This document shows, one piece after another, positions 25,301 through 33,510 of a DNA stretch of 64,000 nt. A model generated the notes under the pieces. It was not told the origin of the DNA. It made no database searches and worked only from the letters and a program-made list of their open reading frames with translations. Position 1 is the first letter of the stretch. The number at the start of each line of letters is the position of its first letter. The translations under genes were made by a program, and so were the position numbers. The stretch is from JBMOPD01 sp049323615 (GTDB lineage: Bacteria > Bacillota > Desulfotomaculia > Desulfotomaculales > Desulfocucumaceae), in assembly GCA_049323615.1 (NCBI GenBank), contig JBMOPD010000001.1, positions 41,160 through 105,159 of the forward strand, written 5' to 3'.

Positions 25301-27209
25301 TTTTCTCCTTCTCTTTCACTGCCACCTGGTCAGGGGGCGAAACTTTGATTACTGCCTTGTACTGGGGCGGGCAGGCCACCAGGCAGCTGTTGCACTTGAC
25401 GCATTTTTCCTGGTTGATCACCTTGATCCTGTCTTCATTGCTGTATATGGCTTCCACCGGGCAGCTGCCCACGCAGGCGTCGCACGACCGCTCGCACTTG
25501 TGCGGCAGGATGTAGTAGGCGATCAGGTCCTTGCACATCAGCGCCGGGCAGCGCTTCTCGTGGATATGGGCGTCATACTCGTGGCGGAAGAATTTCAATG
25601 TGCTCAGGACGGGGTTGGGCGCCGTCTTGCCGAGGCCGCAGAGGGACCCGGCCTTGACGTCCCCGGCCAGTTCCAGGAGTAGGTCGATGTCTTCCGGCCG
25701 GCCCTCTCCCTTGGTGATGCGCTCCAGTATGTTGAGCATATGCTTGGTGCCCAGCCTGCAGAAGGTGCACTTGCCGCAGGATTCCTTCTGGATGAAGTCC
25801 AGGAAGAAGCGGGCGATTTCCACCATGCAGTCGTTTTCGTCCAGCACCACCATGCCGCCGGATCCCATCATGGCCCCGGCTTTGGTCAGGGAATCAAAGT
25901 CTATGGGAGTGTCAAGGGTTTCCTCGGGCAGGCAGCCCCCGGAGGGGCCCCCGATCTGTACGGCCTTGAATTTGTTGTTCCCGGCTATGCCGCTGCCCAC
26001 ATCGTAAATTATCTCTCTAAGGGTTGTGCCCATGGGCACCTCGGCCAGACCGGTGTTGACCAGCTTTCCGGCCAGGGCGAAGATGGCGGTGCCGGGGCTG
26101 CCGGCGGTGCCGGTGCCCTTGAACCAGTCGGCCCCGTTCTTGATTATATAGGGCACGTAGGAAAGAGTCTTGACGTTGTCAATTACCGTGGGCTTGCCGA
26201 AAAGGCCGGCCTCCGCGGGGAAGGGGGGACGGTGCCGGGGTATTCCCGGCTCTCCTTCCATGGAGGCGATCAGGGCGGTTTCCTCTCCGCACACAAAGGC
26301 CCCGGATCCCTGGAAAACTTCTATCTCAAGGCTGAAACCGGTGCCCAGCACCGATTTCCCCAGGATGCCGCAATCGTAGGCCTGCTGCAGGGCCTTTTTC
26401 ACCCTTTCCACCGCCAGGGGATACTCGGCCCGGATGTAAAAGTATCCCTTGCCGGCCCCCACGGCATAGGCCGCTATGGCCAGGCCCTCCACCACCAGGT
26501 GGGGGTTGGATTCCAGTATGGTGCGGTCCATGAAGGCGCCGGGGTCGCCCTCATCGGCATTGCAGATGACGTACCTGGTCTTTTCGGCGGCGCCGCTGCA
26601 CAGGGCCCACTTGTTGCCGGTGGGAAACCCCGCGCCGCCCCGGCCGCGCAGGCCGGATGACTTTACCTCGCCGGTCACCCGGCCCGGTTCCATGGCCAGG
26701 GCCGCGGCCAGGCCGGCGTAACCCCCTACGGCCAGGTAGTGCTCAATATTCTCCGGGTCAATGAAGCCGCAGTGTTCCATGACCACTTTTTGCTCCACCA
26801 CACCCCTGGGAAAGTCCTGGAAGGTGGGTATATAGTCGTTGACTTCGGTGGCCGCCAGGGCGAATTCCATACAGGGATCACCGTCTACCAGAAAGTCCTT
26901 GACCAGGCGGGAGGCTGTCCCCTCGTCCAGGTACCCGTAGCAGATGCCGGGAAACCCGGGCTTGAAGATAACCGCCATGGGCTCGGCGTAGCAGTGGCCC
27001 ATGCAGCCCACTTCCACCACGGTGGCGTCTACCTGCAGGCGTTCTATCTCTTCCCGGAAGGCCCCGGCTACCTCAAGGGCGCCCACCGACCGCCCGCAGG
27101 TGGCCGCGCCCACCGCGATAAGGGTTTTTTGTTTTAAGGATTCCCAGTTTTCAACGGCCCCGGCCCTGATTTTTTCCAGAATCCCGGCGGCGGTTTTATT
27201 TCCGTTCAC
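25290..27209 (-). CDS. NADH-binding flavoprotein subunit, NuoF/HndC/HydB-like
   Basis: A 639-residue subunit of a soluble NADH-linked complex. Order of domains: N-terminal thioredoxin-like 2Fe-2S domain (CGRSVGALEVA ... CMGHCYAEP, about residues 38-98); the NuoF core with the NADH/FMN loop GLRGRGGAGFPTGNKW near 198-213 and NADEGDPGAFMDR; the 4Fe-4S motif SCGKCTFCRLGT ... C near 487-530; and two C-terminal 4Fe-4S motifs (CDACVGSCPVEAI, CVKCNSCLVACPP). This layout is that of HndC/HydB-type electron-bifurcating enzymes. GTG start overlapping the NuoE-like stop by four bases. Confidence 0.88.
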   Translation of the reverse strand: MNGNKTAAGILEKIRAGAVENWESLKQKTLIAVGAATCGRSVGALEVAGAFREEIERLQVDATVVEVGCMGHCYAEPMAVIFKPGFPGICYGYLDEGTASRLVKDFLVDGDPCMEFALAATEVNDYIPTFQDFPRGVVEQKVVMEHCGFIDPENIEHYLAVGGYAGLAAALAMEPGRVTGEVKSSGLRGRGGAGFPTGNKWALCSGAAEKTRYVICNADEGDPGAFMDRTILESNPHLVVEGLAIAAYAVGAGKGYFYIRAEYPLAVERVKKALQQAYDCGILGKSVLGTGFSLEIEVFQGSGAFVCGEETALIASMEGEPGIPRHRPPFPAEAGLFGKPTVIDNVKTLSYVPYIIKNGADWFKGTGTAGSPGTAIFALAGKLVNTGLAEVPMGTTLREIIYDVGSGIAGNNKFKAVQIGGPSGGCLPEETLDTPIDFDSLTKAGAMMGSGGMVVLDENDCMVEIARFFLDFIQKESCGKCTFCRLGTKHMLNILERITKGEGRPEDIDLLLELAGDVKAGSLCGLGKTAPNPVLSTLKFFRHEYDAHIHEKRCPALMCKDLIAYYILPHKCERSCDACVGSCPVEAIYSNEDRIKVINQEKCVKCNSCLVACPPQYKAVIKVSPPDQVAVKEKEKNER

Positions 27210-27721
27210 TCTGACATGCCCTCTTTCTGTTGTTCCTCGTTCAACCGGTAGGAGAAAAGCAGGCCGTCCACCTTGGTGGGGGTCATTTTCCCGTGCACCT
27301 TTTCGTCCACCAGGGCCACCGGGGCCATGGTGCAGCAGCCCACGCAGGCCACCCTTTCCAGGCTGAATTCCCTGTCCGGGGTGGTTTCACCCACCTTGAT
27401 GTTAAGCACCCTTTCCCATGACTCCATGATGATGTTTCCGCCCTTCATGTGGCAGGCGGTGCCCATGCATACCTTGACCTGGTGTTTTCCGGGGGGGGTG
27501 AGGCGGAACTGGTTGTAGAAGGTGACCACACCGTATACATCCACCTCCGGGATGCCGAAGTGGCGCGCCGTCTCCTGCATGGCCTCGGCCGGGATGTACC
27601 CCAGTTCTCCCTGGATTTGCTGCAGTACGGGTATCAGGGACCCTTTACCGTTGCCGTTTTTGGCCAGTACCTGCCGGCTTTTTTCTACGGCTTCCCTTTT
27701 TTCCTCTTCAGTCAGTATCAC
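27206..27721 (-). CDS. NADH dehydrogenase 24 kDa subunit, NuoE/HndA-like
   Basis: A 171-residue thioredoxin-fold 2Fe-2S protein. Ligands are visible as VCMGTACHMKGG (about residues 83-94) and VACVGCCTMAPVALVD (about 123-138). GTG start after GAGGAGA. First gene of a translationally coupled nuoE-nuoF-nuoG-like set that forms the NADH:acceptor diaphorase module of hydrogenases or formate dehydrogenases in anaerobic Clostridia. Confidence 0.88.
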   Translation of the reverse strand: MILTEEEKREAVEKSRQVLAKNGNGKGSLIPVLQQIQGELGYIPAEAMQETARHFGIPEVDVYGVVTFYNQFRLTPPGKHQVKVCMGTACHMKGGNIIMESWERVLNIKVGETTPDREFSLERVACVGCCTMAPVALVDEKVHGKMTPTKVDGLLFSYRLNEEQQKEGMSE

Positions 27722-27899
27722 TTTTATCTCCTCGCAAAAATTTTAGCGTAATTATAAAATAGTATACCACAAATTATCAGTCAATAAAATATCTGATTGG
27801 TAAATTTCTTTGTTAAAAACAAAGGACCGGGTTATGTGCAGCCGGCCCCGAGTGGTATTAATAAAGGGCGGACGGAATTTGAAAACTGTAAGTCCCAGC

Positions 27900-27926
27900 T
27901 GTCAGAATCCAGAATGGGGAAGGTAT
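27900..27926. repeat. Dispersed GAATCCAGAATGGGGAAGG repeat
   Basis: This segment is, in inverted orientation, almost identical to 21560-21583 (ACCTTTCCCCATTCTGTATT). It lies in the otherwise featureless space between the nuoE-like gene and the flavoprotein gene. Confidence 0.5.
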
Positions 27927-27957
27927 CTTCATACGGATATTATATACCGGTGATATT

Positions 27958-28872
27958 TTAAATCAAGGGGTAACTCCCCCCGCCCCGGGCGGGGTCGGAG
28001 AGTTCCAGGGCGTCAAGATAGGCCACGGCGTTGAGGGCCGCCGTCTGTCCTTCTCCCACGGACTTGGCCACCTGGTACGGCTTGCCGGCGCAGTCACCGG
28101 CGGCGTAAACCCCCGGAATGCTGGTTTCCATCTTCCTGTTTACCTTTATCGATCCCCCGTCCATTTCCAGTCCGGGGAGCAGTTCGCCGGGCGGGTAAGT
28201 CTCTCTGAAGATAAAGATGCCGTCGGTTTCCAGAAACCTGTCCGCGGTTTTCAGGCCGGTGACGGCGCCGTTACCGGTTATTTCCACAGGCTTCTCGTTC
28301 AGAATTAATTCCACGTTGGGTTTATTGAACTCCGGCTTTGATTTGCTCATTCCCAGGTAAATCAACCGGCGGCAAAAATCCGCCAGGAAATGGGCCTCTT
28401 CAACCCCTTCCCCGGTGTAATCGATGACAGTGACAGTTTTGTTTTCATAGAGGGGTCCGTCGCAGGTGGCGCAGTAGCTTACGCCCCGGCCGACGTATTC
28501 TTCCTCCCCGCTGAGAAGCTTCTGCACGGCCACCCCGGTGGCCACAATGACCGATTTCCCCTCGTAAACGCTGTCCTTTACCTGCAGCATGAAAAGGCCG
28601 TCCACCGGGTTTATGGCCTGCACCTTTTGCGGTACCACGGGTATTTTAAACTCCTCGACGTGCCGGTTGAATTTTTCATACAGGTCGTTCCCGTTTATGC
28701 CCGGAAAGCCCAGGTAGTTGTCCACCCGGGGCGAAAGGTTGACCTTCGGCCGGTCGGCGTGGCCCCCGAAAACGATTACTTTCTTCCTGCGCACCCGGGC
28801 GTTGACCGCCGCCGAAAGCCCGGCCGGCCCGCCGCCCACTATGCATACGTCGTAAATCTCGCGGTCGATCAT
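27958..28872 (-). CDS. Thioredoxin-reductase-like FAD/NAD(P) oxidoreductase
   Basis: A 304-residue flavoprotein of the thioredoxin reductase family. N-terminal FAD fold VCIVGGGPAGLSAAVNARV (about residues 9-27), redox-active disulfide CATC (about 137-140), GVEEAHFLADFC in the NAD(P) domain, and the C-terminal FAD contact GVYAAGDCAGKPYQ. The usual NADPH motif G-x-G-x-x-A/S is poorly kept (DYTGEGVEEA), so the electron donor may not be NADPH; ferredoxin-dependent relatives exist. No thioredoxin gene is adjacent. Confidence 0.8.
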   Translation of the reverse strand: MIDREIYDVCIVGGGPAGLSAAVNARVRRKKVIVFGGHADRPKVNLSPRVDNYLGFPGINGNDLYEKFNRHVEEFKIPVVPQKVQAINPVDGLFMLQVKDSVYEGKSVIVATGVAVQKLLSGEEEYVGRGVSYCATCDGPLYENKTVTVIDYTGEGVEEAHFLADFCRRLIYLGMSKSKPEFNKPNVELILNEKPVEITGNGAVTGLKTADRFLETDGIFIFRETYPPGELLPGLEMDGGSIKVNRKMETSIPGVYAAGDCAGKPYQVAKSVGEGQTAALNAVAYLDALELSDPARGGGSYPLI

Positions 28873-28940
28873 CTTTTATCACCCGTAATATTTTGTCCCT
28901 TACGTTTTCCTTTATCCGGGTGACACCAGAAGCGGGCCGG

Positions 28941-29429
28941 TTACCTGGTAAAGGCGGTATCCACCACCAGGTTGGGAGTCACGGCCTCTTTTATTTTTTC
29001 TTCCAGGGTGTGGCAGTGGGCGTGGCAGGTTCCGCGCAGGGCGGCGTCAAAGGTCCGCAGCAGTTCCTCCCGGTCCCCCGGGACAAAGGCGTAACCGCAC
29101 TGCTTGATGGCCTTGATGGCCTCCAGGCACATATCCTCCAGCTGGTAGCACCCGCCGGGGCCTCCCACCAGGCTCCGTACGTTTTTGCCTATTTTATCGT
29201 CAATAATCAGGCCGGTAAGGCTGGCCGCCCGGCCCGATATTTCCCGGCATATTTTGTATGGCGCCCTGATGATGATTGATTCGGCCCTGATTATCTCCAT
29301 CTTCCGCATGTCGGTGACGATTACCGCTTCCATCTCGTGGACGGTGTCGATAATGGCGGACCTTGTCTCCAGGGTATAATCACCGGTTTTTTCGCAGCTC
29401 ACATACTTGGCCCGGTTGTAAACCTTCAA
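28941..29429 (-). CDS. DUF2889 family protein
   Basis: A 162-residue protein of the DUF2889 type: N-terminal beta-rich part (RSAIIDTVHEMEAVIVTDM), central CREISGRAASLTGLIIDDKIG and C-terminal CHAHCHTLEEKIKEAV. Function unknown; the family is often found next to acyl-CoA and thioesterase genes. TTG start at 29429 with AAAGGGGAA upstream. Its first 50 bases overlap the end of a thioesterase relic. Confidence 0.65.
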   Translation of the reverse strand: MKVYNRAKYVSCEKTGDYTLETRSAIIDTVHEMEAVIVTDMRKMEIIRAESIIIRAPYKICREISGRAASLTGLIIDDKIGKNVRSLVGGPGGCYQLEDMCLEAIKAIKQCGYAFVPGDREELLRTFDAALRGTCHAHCHTLEEKIKEAVTPNLVVDTAFTR

Positions 29430-29532
29430 TTGCCAGTTCCCCTTTCAAGTCTTCAACGGTTTTGCGGAAAAAGTCCGGCACCGGCACACCCCGGCCGGTG
29501 GCGGGGTCGAAGCCCACGTAGATGATCCACTT
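29380..29532 (-). pseudogene. C-terminal relic of an acyl-CoA thioesterase (hot-dog)
   Basis: The minus-strand frame reads WIIYVGFDPATGRGVPVPDF, then FRKTVEDLKGE. This is typical of the last strand and tail of 4HBT-type acyl-CoA thioesterases (pattern V-x-x-D-x-A-T-G-R-P-V-P-V-P-E). A stop codon precedes it and no start is present. The ribosome site of the DUF2889 gene lies inside it. Confidence 0.5.
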
Positions 29533-30022
29533 TCATTGGACATTACCCCCGAAAAATATTCTGGTGTGGAATGCGTCCGCTTTAAGGGAATATTCTACAG
29601 CCTGATGTCCGGTTCCTTTCATTATACCGGGGTTTTATTCTTGAGCTTCGTTTTGGGTGTGTTCTTAGGCCGGTGCGTAAATTTTATTATAAAATCTTTT
29701 CTTCGGCTTTGCTTACCGACGGGGATTGTAGCTTGGATGTGTATCTAAACGAAGGGGGGTGAAAGTCCGCAGCAGGAATGAGAGATCGGTCCCCACGGCA
29801 GGTTTTACCTCTTATTGACAGGAACATCAAACCCTGCTGGGGGTACTACGGTTGCAGGGAGGCTAAAAAGAGCACCCAGGAGGATCAGGCCGGTTTTTAA
29901 TAAAATGTGCGGGGCCGACGTTATCATAAACCGAAACCGAATTTTCCTGACTGCCGCCCCGCATTGTTTTGCTGGCCCAAGCTGCCTGTCAATTCCCGGC
30001 AGCTTTTTCTTTCGGGGAGAAA
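29533..30022. other. Gene-poor region with possible structured RNA
   Basis: No protein gene recognised; a 70-codon plus-strand frame (29536-29748) lacks a ribosome site and family features. From about 29745 the plus strand is rich in short inverted segments (GGGGGGTGAAAGTCC..., CACCCAGGAGG) and ends at a terminator near 30010. It matches no RNA family that I know. Confidence 0.35.
29981..30010 (+). terminator. Rho-independent terminator
   Basis: Hairpin AAGCTGCC, loop TGTCAATTCCC, then GGCAGCTTTTTC. It is oriented to end a rightward transcript arising in the gene-poor region at 29.5-30 kb. Confidence 0.6.
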
Positions 30023-30397
30023 TCAGTTCTCCATGGTGGTGATGTAGACGTGCGGGCCTTCCTTGAAGGCTCGGATCAGCTCGCAGTGGCGTAGCACGGC
30101 AAACTGTTTTTCCATTTCCCACTGGGGCAGGTCAAAGCTCTTCATCAGCTCTTCCCGGGTGATTTTCCCCTTTTCCCTGATCAGGTCATAAATCCTCTTC
30201 TGCAGGGGCGTCAGCCCGTCGGTGCCGGAATGGCCCATCATGGCCCTGGTTGAGCGGGCACTGTCCACGGCGGTGGGGTCGCAGGGCCGGGGCGGCTGGA
30301 CGGCCCCGATGTAGCAGTCCTCGCACAGTTTCTTGCCGTAATAGTCGAATACGTCGTCACCCTCCGGTATGGTTTCCTTGCAGCGGTCGCAGATCAT
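30023..30397 (-). CDS. Zinc-ribbon and winged-helix protein
   Basis: A 124-residue protein. Residues 1-25 carry ICDRCKETIPEGDDVFDYYG followed by CEDCY: a CxxC...CxxC treble-clef/zinc ribbon. Residues about 65-124 look like a winged helix (LQKRIYDLIREKGKITREEL, then a wing ending GPHVYITT). Probably a DNA-binding or regulatory protein; no named family recognised. The ATG at 30397 follows AGGAGGTGCATGAA and is preferred over an ORF start 31 codons upstream, which would translate a dispersed repeat. Confidence 0.6.
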   Translation of the reverse strand: MICDRCKETIPEGDDVFDYYGKKLCEDCYIGAVQPPRPCDPTAVDSARSTRAMMGHSGTDGLTPLQKRIYDLIREKGKITREELMKSFDLPQWEMEKQFAVLRHCELIRAFKEGPHVYITTMEN

Positions 30398-30424
30398 TTC
30401 ATGCACCTCCTGAGTATTCATTAT

Positions 30425-30465
30425 GTCAAATTCCGGATTCTGGCTTCTTAATTCTGGATTCCCAC
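30425..30465. repeat. Dispersed GGATTCTGG-type repeat
   Basis: GGATTCTGG and ATTCTGGATTCCC units between the MarR and zinc-ribbon genes, related to the units at 21560, 23117 and 27900. Confidence 0.4.
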
Positions 30466-30489
30466 GGATAAGTTCTTTCAGGACAAGCA

Positions 30490-30996
30490 TTATAACGACT
30501 CCAGCCCCTTCTTAAGCTTTTCCAGTAGGCTGATAAGAGCTTCCTTTTCAGCGCTGTCCAGGGCGGACATGGCCCGGTGCATGTAATCATTGTGCACGGG
30601 GAGGAATGCTTCCATCAGTGCGGCGGCCCGGTCGGTCAGGCAGACCCGGAAGGCCCTTTTGTCGGAGGGGTCTTCCTGTCGTAACACCAGCCCCTCCTTC
30701 TCCAGCCGCTCGATGAGGCCGGTGATGTTGGCCCTGGAAACCAGCATCTTTTTACCCAGTTCCGACTGGGTCAGTCCCCGGTCCCCCGCCATGTGCAGCT
30801 GAACCAGGGCGCTGAATTTGGCCCTGGACAGGCCGTAGCGGGCAAAGTGCGTGGAAAAAACGTCATCCAGGACCTCAAAGGTCTCTGCCAGTTCAATTAC
30901 GGTACGGATCGAGAGATAGCGGTCCTTGGTATCTTCGGGCCGGCTGATAATACTCCCCCCTTTAATAATTGTAAACATATTAACAATATGAATCAA
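30490..30996 (-). CDS. MarR family transcriptional regulator
   Basis: A 168-residue MarR protein: winged helix with GLTQSELGKKMLVSRANITGLIERLEKEGLVLRQEDPSDKRAFRVCLT at about residues 75-122, flanked by dimerisation helices. The start is uncertain: ATG at 30996 or 30978; a strong AAAGGGGGGAG lies inside the called N-terminus, at about residue 12, without a standard start codon at good spacing after it. An inverted repeat with ATTGT...ACAAT arms overlaps the start region and may be its own operator. Confidence 0.82.
   Translation of the reverse strand: MIHIVNMFTIIKGGSIISRPEDTKDRYLSIRTVIELAETFEVLDDVFSTHFARYGLSRAKFSALVQLHMAGDRGLTQSELGKKMLVSRANITGLIERLEKEGLVLRQEDPSDKRAFRVCLTDRAAALMEAFLPVHNDYMHRAMSALDSAEKEALISLLEKLKKGLESL
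30968..30987. promoter_or_regulatory. Possible MarR operator
   Basis: Inverted repeat ATTGTAAACATATTAACAAT at the 5' end of the marR gene; the arms ATTGT and ACAAT match perfectly. Size and symmetry fit MarR sites. Inferred. Confidence 0.45.
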
Positions 30997-31217
30997 GATT
31001 TTTTTGTTAAATATATTGTGGAATCGTTGTTGGTTTCAACTGATATAACTTAGCATAATGTTAAAACTTGGCAACGCCAAGTTAAAGATTATACTTCCGA
31101 CACCAGACTCCCTGGTGCTTACCCCTTCAAGAAGAACGAAATCGCTCCGCGATGGCCTTGGATAGTATTTGCCCGGAATAAAATTACGCAAGGACTCATT
31201 CATTCAGGGAAATACTG

Positions 31218-32009
31218 CTAACACCTTGCTGAAATGATTTGCATGAACCTCAGGACATTATGCGGCCCCCTTAACCAGTGGGACGCCGCAGTAATTGTTT
31301 TGTGTTCCGAGACCAGAACTGTCAGGCCGCTTTCCTGCACCGCCCTGAAGGCGTCTTCGTCAGTGGTGTCGTCTCCAAAATACAGGGGGTGGAAGCCGGG
31401 GTGGAGATTCATCAGGCGCCTAACCGCTTCTCCTTTGTTTACCCCCCTGGGGCGGACTTCAATAACTTTCTTGCCAGCCATAATTTCCAAGCCGCGTTTT
31501 ATAACCAACGGCCATACCGCCGTTGTAAAATCACTCACTGCCTTTAACGCCGCAACCTGGTCGGCCAGGCGGTAATGCAAAGCAACGGCCGTTCTTTTTC
31601 TTTCCACCAGGAAACCCTCACGGCCGGAAATGCAGTTCCGGGCCTGGCCGGCAACCGCCTCCAGCACCGGGGCGAGCTTTTTTTCATCAACGACCGTGTA
31701 TTTTTCTCCGCCGGGGTACAGGATTTCGGCGCCGTGGCAGCCGGCAAGATATATCCCCTCAACGGGAATCATTCTTTTAAGTTCATCCGTATCCCGCCCG
31801 CTTATTACAGCCAGCACCACCCGGCTTTTTTTTGCCAGGCTCCTCAACACCTTCAAAAGACCGGGGCCGGGCAAGGCAAATTCCGGCCTTTTCCTGATGG
31901 GCACCAGTGTCCCGTCATAATCAGTCATGAGCAGCAGTCTCGGGCGGCCTGAAACTTGCGCCGCCAAATACTCCGGCATCCTTTCCCGCCAGGCCAATAA
32001 CCGGCTCAT
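31218..32009 (-). CDS. otsB: Trehalose-6-phosphate phosphatase
   Basis: A 263-residue HAD-superfamily phosphatase that converts trehalose 6-phosphate to trehalose. Motif I MTDYDGTLVPI at about residues 28-38, motif II VISGRD, and motif III/IV PLYFGDDTTDEDAF near residues 210-223. The ATG at 32009 has GGAGG 8 bases upstream and is chosen over a start 19 codons earlier. The gene overlaps the 3' end of otsA by 89 bases in another frame, so the pair is tightly coupled. Confidence 0.88.
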   Translation of the reverse strand: MSRLLAWRERMPEYLAAQVSGRPRLLLMTDYDGTLVPIRKRPEFALPGPGLLKVLRSLAKKSRVVLAVISGRDTDELKRMIPVEGIYLAGCHGAEILYPGGEKYTVVDEKKLAPVLEAVAGQARNCISGREGFLVERKRTAVALHYRLADQVAALKAVSDFTTAVWPLVIKRGLEIMAGKKVIEVRPRGVNKGEAVRRLMNLHPGFHPLYFGDDTTDEDAFRAVQESGLTVLVSEHKTITAASHWLRGPHNVLRFMQIISARC

Positions 32010-33498
32010 GAAATAACACCTCCGCCATAAGATCAGGAGATACCATATCCCTGCCCCGGGCAGCATCTCCCAGCCAGTTTTGCCTCAACTGCCGCCACCA
32101 CCAGTATATGTCCTGTTCCCTGACAACCCTGTTCAGGGCCGCCAGCCTTCTTTTTTTCTCAGCCGCCGGCATCTCCAGCCCCAGCACGATCTTGGCCGCT
32201 GTTTCCCGGGGGTTGTAAGGATTGGTGATTAAGGCTTCCTTCAGCTGGATCGCCGCACCGGCGAAGGGACTGAGCAGCAGCACGCCGACATCGTTGGCGT
32301 TGGTCGCCACGTATTCTTTGGCCACCAGGTTCAACCCGTCCTTTACCGGGGTAACCAGGGCCATGTCGGCCGCCAGGTAATGGGCCACCAAATCCGGCTT
32401 GCTCAGGGGCTTAAAGATGTATTTGACCGGAACGTGGTAATTTTCTGTAAAAGACCCGTTAATCCAGCCCACGGTTTCTTCAATCTGCCGCCTGAGCTCC
32501 CGGTAGGCGCGGGTATGGGTCCTGCTGGGCACCGCGATTTGAATAAAGGTTATTTTTTCCCTGTATTGAGGGTAATTTTCCAGCAGCCAGGCAACAGCCT
32601 TCAACCGCTCCGGAATGCCTTTGGTGTAATCCAGGCGGTCCACTCCCACCAGCAGGCACTCTCCTCCGGCGGCCCGCCTGATTTGTGAAGCTTTCCGGAC
32701 TACTTCGTCAGAACTTGCCAGGAGGTCAAAATCACGCCAGTTTATGCCGATGGGCACCGAAACCGCCTTTGTTTTTCTGCCCCCCCGGTAAATGGTCCCG
32801 GTTAAATAATCAACTTCCGCCCCGGCGATTTCCCCGGCCGCCTGTAGGAAATTGTGCGCGTAGTTCCTGGTATGGAATCCGATCAACTCGGCATCCAGCA
32901 TGCTGCAGATGTATTCCTTGGCCCACGGCATCGCGGCAAATATTTCTGCCGGCGGGAAAGGAATATGCCAGAAGAGGGATATCCTGGCGTGGGGCCGGTA
33001 CCTGCGGATCCGGCCCGGCAGTAAAGCCAGGTGGTAATCGTGGGCCCAGATCAAATCCTGGGGCAAAGTGGTCTTCAAGACAACCTCGGCATACTTTTCA
33101 TTTACCTTGCAATAGGCCTGCCAGTGATCCTCGTTAAAAACGGATTTCTCAACGAAACTGTGACATAAAGGCCACAAACAACTGTTGGCAAACCCGTCAT
33201 AATAGAGGCTGACTTCCCGGGGCTCCAGCATCACCTCATGAAAAACATATCTCGGACCGGCTTCCGGCATGGGCCTGGATACGCCTATTACTTCGTCTTC
33301 TTTTCCACATCTGCCGCCCCAGGCAATCCAGGCGCCGCCTTCCCGGGCGATAACGGGATCTATGGCCGAGACCAGGCCGCTGACGGACTGCATGCCCTCA
33401 AGGCCGCTGGAAGTCTCCCTGAACGTCCAGGCCCCCCGGTTGGACACTACCACCAGGCGCCCGCTTGGTTTTACAGCAAGAGGTTTAATCGAACCCAT
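31921..33498 (-). CDS. otsA: Trehalose-6-phosphate synthase (GT20)
   Basis: A 525-residue glycosyltransferase that makes trehalose 6-phosphate from UDP-glucose (or another NDP-glucose) and glucose 6-phosphate. Seen: VVVSNRGAWTF at the N-terminus, WAHDYHLALLPGRIRRYRP (about residues 142-160), HIPFPPAEIFAAMPW, GFHTRNYAHNFLQA, GVDRLDYTKGIPERLKA near 275-291, and TPVKDGLNLVAKEYVA near 375-390. ATG at 33498 follows AGGAGGTGAAAGCC. It carries about 50 more C-terminal residues than the minimal enzyme, overlapping otsB. Confidence 0.9.
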   Translation of the reverse strand: MGSIKPLAVKPSGRLVVVSNRGAWTFRETSSGLEGMQSVSGLVSAIDPVIAREGGAWIAWGGRCGKEDEVIGVSRPMPEAGPRYVFHEVMLEPREVSLYYDGFANSCLWPLCHSFVEKSVFNEDHWQAYCKVNEKYAEVVLKTTLPQDLIWAHDYHLALLPGRIRRYRPHARISLFWHIPFPPAEIFAAMPWAKEYICSMLDAELIGFHTRNYAHNFLQAAGEIAGAEVDYLTGTIYRGGRKTKAVSVPIGINWRDFDLLASSDEVVRKASQIRRAAGGECLLVGVDRLDYTKGIPERLKAVAWLLENYPQYREKITFIQIAVPSRTHTRAYRELRRQIEETVGWINGSFTENYHVPVKYIFKPLSKPDLVAHYLAADMALVTPVKDGLNLVAKEYVATNANDVGVLLLSPFAGAAIQLKEALITNPYNPRETAAKIVLGLEMPAAEKKRRLAALNRVVREQDIYWWWRQLRQNWLGDAARGRDMVSPDLMAEVLFHEPVIGLAGKDAGVFGGASFRPPETAAHD

Positions 33499-33510
33499 GG
33501 CTTTCACCTC

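Noticed and set aside
25740..26660. Open frame of 306 codons on the plus strand
   Set aside because: Antisense to the NuoF-like gene, which carries all expected cofactor motifs.
29745..29830. Cobalamin riboswitch or group II intron start
   Set aside because: GGTGAAAGTCC is suggestive, but the other conserved blocks of either class are missing and no B12 gene or intron reverse transcriptase follows.
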